A DNA stretch of 64,000 nucleotides from Arabidopsis thaliana. Lineage: Eukaryota > Streptophyta > Magnoliopsida > Brassicales > Brassicaceae. A program made the position numbers and the translations under genes. The stretch is from the NCBI RefSeq assembly GCF_000001735.4, contig NC_003076.8:14263835-14327834 (forward strand), given 5' to 3'. The notes beneath the pieces were generated by a model, which worked only from the letters and a program-made list of their open reading frames with translations, made no database searches and was not told where the DNA came from. Shown piece by piece: positions 9,685 to 21,233 of this stretch. The stretch's first letter is position 1. Each line of letters opens with the position of its first letter.

Positions 9685-12600
9685 ATGAGGTAACAAGAAT
9701 CTCCACTCTCTCTCGTAAATCTCTTCTTCTTTGGATTTTGGGTAATGGATTATATTCTCGATTCTTTCTGAAGAAATCTTTGAATTTGTTCGTAGTAGGA
9801 AGATTTTGTTCTTATTTTCTTCTTGGGCTATGAGATTACGTTTGATGTTTGTTACCTTTCATGGCCTCATTGCGATTGATTGAATTCGATTTATGATGAT
9901 TAGGGATTTGTGTAAAAAAATTCGGATTCGCCGATGTAACAATTTCGGGTTCTTCTTATAATTGGAATTGAATTAGACTGAATTAAGTTAGTTTTTTTGC
10001 CGTTCAATATTATTTGCGAAATGTGTGTTTTCGATTTCTAGGGTTTCTCATGATTGGGACTAACGAATGTATCAATTTGCTAAAATTTTTTGTCTTCGTT
10101 TGTTCTGCAGCTCGAAGGAGAAACCCACTCTCGGGTTAGTGATACCTCTTCTTTTTGAGTTTTTACTAGGACAAATTTTGATGTTGTTAGCATTTCTTTG
10201 TATACTTAGAAGCTATTCTTATGTACGTGCAGAGGTACGCGGATTAAGACCCGCAAACGGAATATTGCTGCTCCTCTGGACCCTGCAGCCTTTTCTGATG
10301 CAGTGGTCCAGATTTACCATGATAATGCTGGTGATCTGGTAGGATTGGTGTCTAGAATTTTTATGTCATGCTTTGATCTGGAGATGTGTTTGCACTTAAC
10401 TTATATTACGCTTGTTTGCTTGGTTTAGGAACTTGTTGCCAAAAGTATTGAGTCATCAGACCTTAATTTCACAAGATATGGTGACATCTTCTTTGAGGTG
10501 AGTTTACAACTAAACTTTGTGGACATGTTCTTGGTGATCTTTTATTTGGACCTTTTTCAGGACCTTTTTCTTGCTTATTTCTTTCATGTTTACATTGATA
10601 CTGTACTCCGATTCCCTTATTCTTAGTTAAGCAGAATTTACTTACAGCTGTGTTGTTTCAACTGTCTTGCAAAGCCTTAGAATCACTTCTTTGTGTATTT
10701 AATCACATTGTGTATGCGTGGGATACGACTTCTTTTTTCTTTGACAAGAGGGGTTTACGCTTCTAGAATTGTGCACTGTCTTCTCCTGTGATTTCTGATG
10801 TCCACTTGTATAGAAGAATACGTGTTCAATCTGTTGAACCTGTAATATCTATTTACCTGTATATTCTGCAGTGTAAATGGTTCTGTAGAAATATTCCTGG
10901 ATATTTTTCTTCTTCTTGTTATTGTGGTTCTGTTTTCTTCTATTCAAGGGGTGTTTGTGTTATAATTTCTTATGCCTTCTACTGGTTTTGTTTGGTTTGC
11001 CCTTTTTAGTTATGAATTTTGATTGAGAGATCTTGTGTTTTAAGGTTATTTTCATAGGAGGACGCACACAACCTGGAACAGTGAAATCTGATGAAGGAGA
11101 ACGTCATACTTACTCTGTAATTGATTGTGAACCCAAGCGTGAAGCCATTTTGCCATCTGTTGTCTACATACAGAAAATTCTGCGTAGGAAGCCTTTCCTC
11201 ATAAAGAACCTTGAAAATGTTACTCGGAGATTCCTGCAGTCACTGGAGCTTTTTGAGGAAAATGAAAGGAAGAAGCTTGCTATCTTCACAGCACTTGCCT
11301 TTTCCCAGAAGCTCTCAGGATTACCTCCGGAAACTGTCTTCCAGCCATTGCTCAAGGATAATCTTGTTGCCAAAGGGATAGTGCTCTCCTTCGTAACAGA
11401 CTTCTTCAAGGAGTATTTGGTTGAGAACAGTCTTGAAGACTTGATTTCTATTCTGAGGCGTGGGAAAATGGAAGACAACCTTATGGATTTCCTACCACCA
11501 GTAAGGCGATCTGCTGAAAGTTTTGCGGAACATTTCACGTGAGTTTCTCTTTGCAGTTTTTTTTGGTTATTTGTCTCTATGAAGTTTTTTGCATTCAGTT
11601 ATATTTCTACCTTGTTAGTAACATGTTTTTATTGCATAGAAGAAAAAGCTGCATGAATAATTTAAATCGGTGTCACTGCCGTTGTCCACATTAGTTTAGT
11701 ATAATTGCATTTAAAAGTGTACAGCATTCTGTTTAGCTAACCTAACTGTAAGAATGTATGAAAGATTTTGCGCGTCAGCTATTTTAAAGTATTTCATTCA
11801 TTATTATTTGACTTCTATATGTCTATAAGGATTTTGTTTGTCAACTATCAAAATTCATCTCTTCATTAATCAATCATAAAGTACAGATTCTGCTGCTAAT
11901 GCTATTTTCCTCTTTCGTCTGCCTTTGCATTCCATGTTTGCATTCTTTTTTTTCTGTGTGGTGCGTTTGTAAATTAATTGAAAATAACGTGTTTACTTCT
12001 GGGATTTTTAGGAATGAAGGATTGACTGATCTAGTAGAGTACCATTCAAAGAAAATGTTTGAGGTGAAACTGAGGGAAATCAAAACCGTTCTTACAAGCA
12101 AGGTCACAGAGGAAAGTAATGTAGACGAAGTCATTGAATCGGTGAAGCAACAGATCAAAGATGCTAAGTTACCTGACATTGAGGTTGTGCGTGTTGTTTG
12201 GGATGGTTTAATGGATGCTGTTCAGTGGTCTGGAAAAAACCAGCAGCAAAATGCAAATTCTGTTCTGCGCCAGGTAAGATTTTATAGATATGATGAGCCA
12301 ACCATTCAATTTATATCTGTCATGTCATATAAGAGTTCCATATGTAGTGTGTTACTCCACAAACTGCGAAAGACTTTCGTGCTAATATTAGTTGGTAGTC
12401 ATGATTTGTGTAGAATCAAAAAAAGAAGTGGGAGTCATGAATAATGAATCACTAATGCAAATCGCTTTTGATGTCATATTAGCGTTGAAATAATATGTGA
12501 TCCCTCTTATGGTCACTTTATCTCTTGATGTTTGATCTGTGTAGGTGAAAACATGGGCTCCACTTCTGAACACGTTCTGTACCAGCGGAAAGCTAGAGCT

Positions 12601-12939
12601 GGAACTGATGTACAAAGTCCAAATGCAATGCTATGAGGATGCAAAGCTTATGAAAGTTTTCCCAGAAGTAGTGAGGTCGCTCTATGAACTCGATGTCCTC
12701 GCTGAAGACACCATTCTCCACTGGTTCCGTAAAGGAACCAACTCAAAGGGCAGGTGTGCATTTAGTTCCATGACATATTATAACAACTTCATTACGAAAG
12801 CTTTTCTTTTATATCATAGCTAAAAAGTATGAAAGCACTCTCTTGATGTTTTCTTGTGGTGAATGTTTGCAGGCAAACCTTTGTGAAAAGTTTAGAGCCA
12901 TTTGTGAATTGGCTTGAAGAGGCGGAGGAAGAAGAGTGA
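9685..12939 (+). CDS. eIF5-mimic protein (BZW/W2-domain translation regulator)
   Basis: Eight coding exons: 9685-9689, 10111-10134, 10233-10338, 10429-10497, 11045-11538, 12012-12273, 12545-12753, 12873-12939. All introns are GT-AG and the joined frame has 411 codons plus TGA. The first coding exon is only ATGAG; splicing gives MSSKEKPTLGGTRIKTRKR, the conserved N-terminus of this family. The middle is an ARM/MIF4G-like helical repeat; the C-terminal W2 (eIF5C) domain runs from about residue 245 and ends in the acidic-aromatic box FVNWLEEAEEEE. In animals such proteins bind eIF2 and eIF3 and compete with eIF5, tuning start-codon selection in the cytosol; a similar role in plants is inferred. 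It matches what I recall of At5g36230 (paralog At1g65220). Nothing is broken. Confidence 0.94.
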
Positions 12940-13249
12940 GTGATCTATGTTTCTAATAAACAAGCCATGAAGACGATAATAATTCAGGGTTTCTTCTATG
13001 TTTCACTTTTGCTTATGAGCTTTACTCTGCTTTGTATTTTGGCAATAAGTATTTGATATTGTTGTGCTTCTTTTTTTTTTCTTTTTGGTTTTGATGACTG
13101 TCTCTGTTTCCCCAGAACGGTTTTGGATTCTTTTGCAAATGGATTTAGGCAAATGCAAATTCTGCTTTATTTATTGTTAATTCGATTTTTACTTTTACTC
13201 AACACTTCAAGTTATCAGTTTAGCATCATGCATTGATGCAATGTGAGAA
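12940..13249. other. 3' untranslated region and spacer
   Basis: T-rich sequence after the stop codon, including 'aataaacaag' at about 12955 and a T-run at 13071-13081, consistent with a 3' UTR and polyadenylation region. No other gene is visible. Confidence 0.5.
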
Positions 13250-13645
13250 AAGTATCTTCTACTATGGACCCATTTGGTTTCCTTTGGACCAAGACACTCC
13301 TATATGGCATTTTATCCAGGTATAAGGGGGGAGGTTTTCACTTTTTCTGCTCAAGAGCCAACACATCGAAATTAGACTTATCAACAGATCTATCTTGGAC
13401 CTGAAACAATTGCTGAACTTCTTCCCCAACCTTGTTTATAAGTTCAGAAGCTAGCTCCACTTTTTCTTCAAATACAAATCCATTCAAAGATTTCCAAACA
13501 ATCAGTGAAAAATTCTACTAATCTCAATAGGAATGGAAGGGTTCTTGGCTACGTGAATATAAGGAGAAAGAACTAAAGCCATTTTTGGGACTGGAATCAA
13601 GGACAAAGCCCAAACTTGTCTAGCCAAGGTACACGGATCCGCATA
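13250..13645 (-). pseudogene. LINE ORF2 C-terminal fragment
   Basis: Read on the minus strand, this contains ARQVWALSLIPVP (the zf-RVT end, as in the LINE at 4741-7499), then decayed linker coding with a frame change, a stretch ending KSNFDVLALEQKK, and HIGVSWSKGNQMGP, the start of the RNase H-like region. It has stops and frameshifts and no RT domain. It is an old LINE fragment between the convergent eIF5-mimic and zinc-knuckle genes. Confidence 0.7.
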
Positions 13646-14137
13646 AATGTTTATAAACAATTTTGTAGCTTAGAAGTTAGAAGCTATATAGTGTTGCAAA
13701 ACCAAATCAGCAAAAAAAGAAACTTTTCAGAAGATTCATCGTAATATTTGGATAAAAGACTCCATTTTTGGTCAACTGATGGATTTTATATTAACATCAA
13801 AAGCCATTAGAAAAGAGACTGAAGAAAAACTACAGAGCCAAGAAAAGCTACAGCAACAAACCAAGAAAATACATACAACTAAGACAAGGTTAACTACTAG
13901 ACAGAGTTGAGAGAAAGAAACCATAAACAAAATCCGAAACAGATAGCCAAAAATCTAACCCAAGAGCTGTTCCAGATGCTATTCCACCTGCAACTAGAGA
14001 ATGCAGAATCCCAAAAATTGTTGACAGAAGTCTATAGATTGATACTATCTAAATTGGAAAAAGACTTAAAAGTCAATAAAATTAATGGCTTAGTAATTAG
14101 TCAATGCACATGCACTGCAATAATTGAAGGATCCTTG
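13646..14137. other. 3' flank of the zinc-knuckle gene
   Basis: AT-rich sequence with no recognised coding region. Part of it must be the 3' UTR of the minus-strand zinc-knuckle gene, whose stop codon is at 14138-14140. Confidence 0.5.
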
Positions 14138-15090
14138 TTAGATGCCATATTTATCCTGAAAAAAACAAAGAAAATTTATACGTGAATAATAACATGATAG
14201 AAAGGAAAGAACTGAAGAGCTCAAAGCACAAAATGTAGAAAGAGAGATAGAGACTACCTGTGAGGAATTGGGGCAATCACGAGCAATATGTCCTTTTCCT
14301 TTACATTCGTAGCATAAACGGCGAGTCTCTCTGCCCTTTGAAGTGCTTTTGCTCGATGAATTCAGTGAGATAAACCCTTCTTCCCTACTGATTTCTTGAA
14401 AGCATACACTGGAAGAATCAGGGCACTGATGCTCAAAATGCCCTTCTTCTTCTTCCCTAGTGTTTTCTTGAAAGCGTACGCTCGAAGAATCAGGGCCTTG
14501 ACACTCATCTTCACTACTGTCTTCTGGAAAGCATACACTGAAAGAATTATGGCACTGATGCTCAAAATGCCCTTCTCTCCCACAGATAAAGCATGATGGA
14601 CTAACCGAATCATCGTAGTGTCTACCACATGCCTAAAGAGAAAATATATTATAAATTCTGCATCTTTTTTCAGAGACTCGAACTCAATCAACAGTGTAGA
14701 GTAATTCCAAATCAAAATCTTTAACAACTTACCAGTCCAGTATGACCTAGTTGACCACATCTGTAGCAAGATACAGTCCATGACTGTGTATGACCAGGTT
14801 CAATACAACATAAATGCCCTAAGCTATTACAGACATAGCATTTGATATTCTGGTCAAAGTAAATTTGTTCATGATCAATGATAAAACAACACCACAAGCA
14901 AAGTACTGAATTTCAGGAGGAGACAAGAGAGAGTTACCTTCAAATCTTCATGAGAGTACTCATACTTGCACAAGGTCATGTCATGTCCAAATCCTCCACA
15001 TCTTAAACATACTTCTGCTTCATCATCATTATGTCTCGGCATGATTAAGGGATCACAAACCCTAGAAATCGGATTGGGTAGCTTAATCAT
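14138..15090 (-). CDS. CCHC zinc-knuckle family protein
   Basis: Four coding exons on the minus strand: 15090-14938, 14849-14733, 14632-14258, 14155-14138, giving 220 codons plus TAA. Zinc knuckles of the C-x2-C-x4-H-x4-C type: CLRCGGFGHDMTLC (28-41), a degenerate CYVCNSLGHLCC (55-66), CYRCGQLGHTGLAC (79-92, formed across the exon 2/3 junction), CFICGREGHFEHQC, and CYECKGKGHIARDC near the C-terminus. Exon 3 has an internal duplication: EGHFEHQC followed by an acidic/serine DSSSVCFQE module occurs twice, with a partial third. Such proteins bind single-stranded RNA or DNA; no specific target can be inferred. The last intron (14257-14156) is 102 bases with no in-frame stop, so retention would give a 254-residue form. 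It matches the position of At5g36240 as I recall it. Confidence 0.88.
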
Positions 15091-15839
15091 GTCAAGGTTT
15101 CGAATGATTTGGTTCTGAAGTTTCGAATACGGTGCTAAGATGAGTGTTAGGGTTGTGATAATTTATTTTTATGTTTTTAATTGCAATTTTTATTAATTAA
15201 TGTGCATATATTTCATTAGATTTGAAAATACTGATTGCGGATATTTAAATTTATGAATTACTGTTTGTTCATAATTATCATTTTTTTGGTGTAGGAAAAT
15301 ATTACATTATATTAACTGTTTTCTTAATTTTTGTGAAACTCCAAAAGATTAATCTTTTAAGAACATAAGTAGTATAGTGCATGGGAACTTTGTCTGATTG
15401 TGTTTCTTTTTTTATTTTAAAGTTGTATGAAGAATGGAATATTTCTGTGAAGTTCATATATATTTGGTTTCGATTTGAGGACTAAATTTTTTGGTAATAA
15501 TATCTTTTTACTTCATTGATATACGATAATATCTAATCTTGTAACAAAAAACTTAAGAAACCTCGATTATAAATCAAACCAATGCAAATAAGAAACATCA
15601 TTTACAAGTTTGAATTACTGATATGATGATCTTACGTTTCGTTGAGAAGATTTGTTCAGAATTCACTAAATTATAAATTGTATTGTAGAAGAAAATATTT
15701 TATGATTTATAACAACATTATCAATATGGTGGTTTATAACGTATAACATACTACACTTATGAAAGCAGGACGAGACGAGATGAGATGAGAACGGGACTTC
15801 CCAAAAAAACACTAAACTCTAAATATCTTCAAATATAAT
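15091..15839. other. Upstream region of the zinc-knuckle gene
   Basis: AT-rich sequence that must include the minus-strand promoter of the zinc-knuckle gene. No coding region or clear TATA box was identified. Confidence 0.5.
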
Positions 15840-16090
15840 GAACTTCCGGTGATAACTCAACAAAAACCGGTGACAACTCGACGAAAACTAGAAAAAGATT
15901 TATCAAAAATTTGACGAAACTTATGATAGTTATATTTCAATTTCTAACTGCAATACACTATTCACTTGCTTTATTCGACGGTTTGAGATATGGTGGTTGT
16001 AATTTATGTTTGATTTGTAGCGTGCATACCGATATACAAATGTTAATAATGTTCTATACATGTTTACATATATACAAAATATACATGTTT

Positions 16091-16125
<35 letters not shown>

Positions 16126-18035
16126 AATAACGTTCTATATATGTGTTTACATGCATACAAATATTAATAACGATATATGTGTTTACATGTATACAAATAT
16201 TAATAACATTATCTATATGTGTATTTAGATCCAATAATTTAACACTATAATTATTTTTAGTGCTTCATATATGTGTTTACATGTGTACAAATGTTAAAAT
16301 CGTATAATATATGCCGGAAGTGTTTTAAAATTTCTCAAATTTGAGAAAACAATAATTAATGTTAAGTCTCGCCGTTACTAGTCAACTCGTTCTTTCTCAC
16401 TGCATGTACGCCATTCATCTGTCGAACATTAAATGCCCGTCAACACGTTTCTTCTCTCACCAAAGAAATCACATGAACATATTTCACGGGCAAGATAGAA
16501 GCAAAATCTTGTTTTATACACGTTTCTTTTTTCACCAAAGAAGTCACATGAACATATTTCACGCGTAAGACAGAAGCAAAAGCTTGTTTTATAGTAACTA
16601 TTTTGAAACCCAAGTCTGTATGTAACGTTTATTTTTCTTTCTTTTTCGACAAATCTCCTATTGTCTTTTACCTGAATACATATCCTAATTTTGTTTCTAA
16701 GCAAAACGTTCCAAAAAATAACTAAAACTCTTCGAATCTAATAAAAGCTAAGTAACCCAACAAAACCAAAAGAACAATTAAATAAACAATTAGGCTAAAG
16801 AATACCGCTAAAGAATACCATTGCTTCATTGCACGCTCAAATTTTTAATGTAAACTAACGATTTTTCTATGAAATGATGACTTCAATTATATTTTTAGAA
16901 TTTTCAAAAACAAATGTATGTGATCGTGAAAACGATTATAATATATGTAAAGTTGCAAATATGGGTTATATTGCGTATTATTTTATACTTCATAGGATAA
17001 TTTTGCATTTTTTGAATGTGGAGAGTAAAATTGCAAAAATAGGCAACTTTAAAGGTTTTTATTTTTTTGCACAAAATCATATTTTCAAATTTATTAATTT
17101 CTGGTGACAACTCAACAAAAACTAATCACAACTCGACAAAATTAGTAAAAATCCATCGAAAATTTGACGAACCTTATGATAATGATATTTCAATTTCTCA
17201 CTGCAATGCATTGTTCACTAGCTCTATTCGACGGTTTGAGATATAGTGGTTGTAATTTATGTTTGATTTGTAGCATGCATACAAATATACAAATGTTGAT
17301 AACGTTCTATATACATGTTTACATAATAAAGTGCTATATACATGTTTACATTACATATATACAAATGCTAATAACGCTCAATATATTTACATATATTATA
17401 TATATCCAAATGTAATAACTTTCTACATATCTGTTTATATACATACAAATGTTAATAACCCTCTATGTGTAGTTACATGTATACAAATCTTAATAATGTT
17501 ATCTATATGTGTATATACATATATATATATATAGTTTAATGCTTTTTATATGTGTTTATATGTGTACAAATGTTAAAATCGTGTAGTATATGTCGGAAGT
17601 GTGTTAAAAATTTCTCAAATTTGAGAAAACAATAATTAATGTTAAGTTTCACCGTTACTAAGTCAACTCAATCTTTCTTGCTGTATGAGCATCATTCATT
17701 TGTCGAGCATTAAATGCCCGTCAACACGTTTCTTCTCTCACCCATGAAATCACGTGAACATATTTCACGCGCAAGACAGAAGAAAAACTTGTTTTATAGT
17801 AACTATTTCGAAACCCCAATCTGTATGTAACGTCTGTTTTTCTTTTTTCTTCGACAAATCTCCTATTGTCTTTTACCTGAATACATATTGTAATTTTGTC
17901 TCGAAGCAAAACGTTCTAAAAAATAACTGAAACTTTTCAAATCTAATAAAAGCTAAGTAACCCAACAAACCAAGTGAACAATCAAATAATCAATTAGGCT
18001 AAAGAGTACTATTGCTTTATTGCACCCTCAAAAAT
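15840..18035. repeat. ~1.25-kb tandem duplication with internal minisatellite
   Basis: Two diverged copies in direct orientation, about 15840-16870 and 17095-18035, offset by 1253 bp (compare 'ttatttcgacggtttgagat'-like sequence near 15970 and 17225). Each starts with 'ggtgacaactc..acaaaa' repeats, has an AT-rich minisatellite of units like 'acaaatgttaataacgttct' plus 'atgtgtttacatgtat' (about 16040-16240 and 17280-17580), then a unique part with 'tcaacacgtttcttctctca'. In copy 1 a 76-bp segment within that part is itself duplicated (near 16446 and 16522). A (TA)n run lies at about 16093-16122. Many short ORFs here are products of the repeat, not genes. Confidence 0.8.
16874..17105. repeat. 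Dispersed ~130-bp repeat, single arm
   Basis: The segment with 'attgcgtattattttatactt', then a 'gagtaaaattgcaaaaatag' stretch and 'tttgcacaaaa' matches the arms of the foldback elements at 59655-60065 and 61847-62250. Here only one arm is seen, between the two copies of the tandem duplication. Confidence 0.6.
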
Positions 18036-18755
18036 TATTAGGATGATGAGAATGTAATATATCCTATATATGCTAAATCACCAAGTGCATGTTTAAGTTT
18101 ATTAAACATAATCTACTAATATAAACTTCTATTAAGAATAAAATATTTAGTTGATCAAATAATAAGTATCTCCATACAAATTCCAGCTGTAAAAAATAAA
18201 ATTAGGAAAACGAAATACTAAAATAATAAAGTTTGGAGATATATAGAAGAAAAAGAAAACAGAGCGCCATTATCGGTGAAAGCTGTGGTTGTTCCTTGAA
18301 ATCCGATTCTGATTCCTTCCTTTTGGATCCGATTCTATCTCCACCTTCAAGCACAATATTCGACTCGGTACTCTCTCTTTCTTCTTCTTATTGCAAAAAG
18401 ATTCTCTTTTTATCTGTTTTGTGGATATAGAGATTCTGGATAAAAACAATCATCTTTTTTCTCTCAAAAATCTCTGCTTAAGAACTGGGATTCTTCAAAA
18501 GCTCTTCTCTTGTCTGATTTCTTCTGAATTTCCCCTCTAAGTCTCTCCAATTCTTCTCCATTAGCTATAAAGTCGATTCCTTTATCACCGTTCTGAAGAA
18601 TTTGGTCGAAAGTTTTGGCCTTTAGTACCCAATTTTCAATCCTGGCGATAACTGAATTGAAAAGGGTTCCAAAAGTTACATCACCTGAAAACAACAGTGC
18701 TTTTGATTGTGTTGGTGGTTTGGAGTGCTTGATAAGTTTAATCAGGGCCCTTGAT
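18036..18755 (+). promoter_or_regulatory. Promoter and 5' leader of the PP2C gene
   Basis: Upstream region of the phosphatase. A CT-rich leader occurs at 18300-18400. A plausible leader intron runs from GTACTC at 18368 to the AG at 18744-18745 (tttaatcag), leaving only ten bases before the ATG at 18756. The donor and T-rich body look right, but only a cDNA could prove it. In-frame codons upstream of the ATG exist back to about 18615, but that frame opens with TTG, so I see no N-terminal extension. Confidence 0.45.
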
Positions 18756-20542
18756 ATGGGGTCCTGCTTATCATCATCTGGAGGTGGAGGAAGCAGGAGA
18801 TCTCTCCATGGCTCTCCTCATGTTCCTGGTCCTGGGAGGAGGAAGAGGCCTCCCAAGAGGAGACCTGGGTCTTGTAGTTCTTCGTTTGATAACACCGAGG
18901 AGCCACTTCTTCATAGGATCCCTGGAAGGATGTTTTTGAATGGCTCTACAGACACCGTGTCTCTCTTCTCTCAACAGGGCAAGAAAGGACCTAATCAGGA
19001 CGCTATGATTGTTTGGGAGGTTAGTTTGGAAATTATACCACATTTGTTGCTTAGGCTACCTATAGTTTAGAGATGGATTACACCAAGTATAGATCTTTAG
19101 TAATCTTGGTTGTTATATGTTTTTCAACGTTTCAGAATTTTGGGTCTATGGAGGACACTGTGTTTTGTGGTGTTTTTGATGGTCATGGTCCGTATGGTCA
19201 CATTGTTGCAAAGAGAGTGAGGGATTTGCTTCCACTCAAGTTAGGTTCTCATTTGGAGTCCTATGTGTCCCCTGAGGAGGTTCTTAAAGAGATTAGCCTT
19301 AACACTGATGATAGAAAGATCTCAGAAGACCTTGTACATATATCTGCCAATGGAGAATCACGAGTCTACAATAAGGATTATGTGAAGGATCAAGATATGA
19401 TTCAAATGCTAATAGGCTCAATTGTTAAAGCCTACAGATTCATGGATAAGGAATTGAAGATGCAAGTTGATGTTGATTGTTTTTGCAGTGGAACAACTGC
19501 AGTTACCATGGTTAAGCAGGTACTTGAACCAAAATGTTCTGATGTTGTTTCTCACTTTGTTGCAATAAATCATATGTGTTTGTTTTGATTGTTTGTTTGT
19601 TTTCGGGTTTTCGGTAGGGTCAACATCTTGTTATCGGGAATATCGGGGATTCAAGAGCAGTATTGGGTGTGAGGAACAAAGACAATAAACTTGTTCCTTT
19701 TCAATTAACTGAAGATCTCAAACCAGATGTTCCAGGTAATCTACTTGGCCTCTACAAGCCTTTTTTGGTTATACCATCTGATTTATCAATTAAAGATTGA
19801 GTTTTGTTGTTTCCAGCTGAAGCAGAAAGGATAAAGAGATGCAGAGGACGTATATTTGCTCTTCGAGATGAACCGGGAGTTGCCCGTCTGTGGCTTCCTA
19901 ACCACAACTCACCTGGTCTAGCCATGGCACGTGCTTTTGGAGATTTTTGCCTCAAAGACTTCGGTCTAATTTCTGTACCTGACGTCTCCTACCGACGCCT
20001 CACTGAGAAGGATGAATTTGTTGTCTTGGCAACTGATGGGGTAAGAAACATCCAAGCTCAATGTCAGAATAAGTGTGGACTAGTGAGCTCATTCTCTTAA
20101 GAACTTTGGATATATGTGTTATGGACGTAGCAACCTATACTCTTCTAGCTGTTAAGTACATTTTTCTCTCTTAAAAATTTGCTAGATTTGGGATGCATTG
20201 ACGAATGAAGAGGTTGTAAAGATAGTAGCGAAAGCTCCAACGCGTTCCTCAGCAGGTCGAGCATTGGTGGAGGCTGCAGTGCGTAACTGGAGATGGAAGT
20301 TCCCGACTTCAAAAGTCGATGACTGTGCCGTAGTTTGCCTATTCCTTGACTCCGAACCAAACAGATTGTCAACTGCTTCTTTCTCAAAAGAAAAACACAT
20401 CAACAATGGCGTTACTGAACCTGAACCAGACACAGCATCATCATCAACTCCAGACTCAGGAACCGGATCGCCTGAGCTCAATGGAGTCAACAGAATCGAT
20501 ACACTTGTGAATCTCCCAGTATATGTCCCAACCAAAGAGTAG
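18756..20542 (+). CDS. PP2C74: Protein phosphatase 2C, clade E-type, N-myristoylation signal
   Basis: Five coding exons: 18756-19019, 19136-19519, 19618-19735, 19817-20040, 20186-20542; 448 codons plus TAG. The start MGSCLSSSG is a consensus N-myristoylation and palmitoylation site, followed by a basic proline-rich stretch (residues 20-45). PP2C metal-binding motifs are intact: FDGHGPYGH (D103, G104), GNIGDSRAVLG (exon 3), AMARAFGDF, LATDGIWD (D329, G330) and the final VDDCAVV (D375, D376). A Ser/Thr-rich tail of about 60 residues follows. It should dephosphorylate phospho-Ser/Thr proteins with Mn2+/Mg2+ at the plasma membrane. The Arabidopsis protein I recognise, At5g36250 (PP2C74), is reported to be myristoylated and to interact with SnRK1; that is family knowledge, not visible here. 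Confidence 0.94.
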
Positions 20543-21233
20543 GAAGATAGAACAGAGCCAGGAGCTCAATGTCTCCTATGCTCTATGTTTCTATCAACAG
20601 TTACTGTTTTGGTCATTTACCTCGGGTAAAATTACTGTTACACGCCCGTGCTCGTGTGTGACTCATTGTATATATCTTCTTTTTCAAATCATTGTAATAC
20701 TTTTGCTACAGACTCTCTTTACTTTGTTAATAAATTTCTGATGCTCCAATTGAGTTTTTCGTAGCACTTGTTTGAGCAAATTTTGTTTGTTGGAAAAAGA
20801 ACACATCAAGCCTTTTGAGTAACGCCATTATGGTTTGAGTAAACACTCATTAGTATTTGTAGTTAGTGTTACATTATATGGCAATGTTAGTGTTAGTACA
20901 CTGAGTATGGACATAACAGTTTGTCATTTTTGGCATTTTACTTTACTTTTGTCAAATTTCAGTTACATTACAATAACATTGCAAAACTAGTTAGTACTTC
21001 TTTTCTGGTTGCCAAACATAACATCACAAAATAGTTACGTAGATGTTTTTAGTCCTTACGTAAATTACAAAGACTTAAGAGTTAAGACCAAAAGAGTACA
21101 TATATATATCTTTGGGAGTATACAACAAAGAATGAGTAAGTTGTCTATGTAAAGTTACATGACCCAAAAAGCCAAACCACACCCACAAAGGATCAAATGA
21201 ATCAAAACCCAAACCATCTCCTTGTTAGCAAAA
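20543..21233. other. Convergent intergenic region
   Basis: Holds the 3' UTRs of the PP2C gene and the minus-strand aspartic protease gene. The first 200 bases are T-rich with 'aataaatttctg' near 20730, a likely polyadenylation region. No other gene seen. Confidence 0.5.

Noticed and set aside
11164-11538. 124-codon minus-strand ORF
   Set aside because: Shadow of exon 5 of the eIF5-mimic gene; no independent signals.
14362-14781. 139-codon minus-strand ORF with repeated 'GILSISALILPVYAFKK'
   Set aside because: It is a wrong-frame reading of exons 2-3 of the zinc-knuckle gene; the repetition comes from the EGHFEHQC module in the true frame.
15911-17534. Several 60-105 codon ORFs rich in YIYIYI and CVYMHTN
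   Set aside because: They are translations of the AT-rich minisatellite and (TA)n run.
18615-18755. 47-codon in-frame N-terminal extension of the PP2C protein
   Set aside because: The first codon is TTG, not ATG, and a likely leader intron removes this segment. MGSCLSSS is the expected start.
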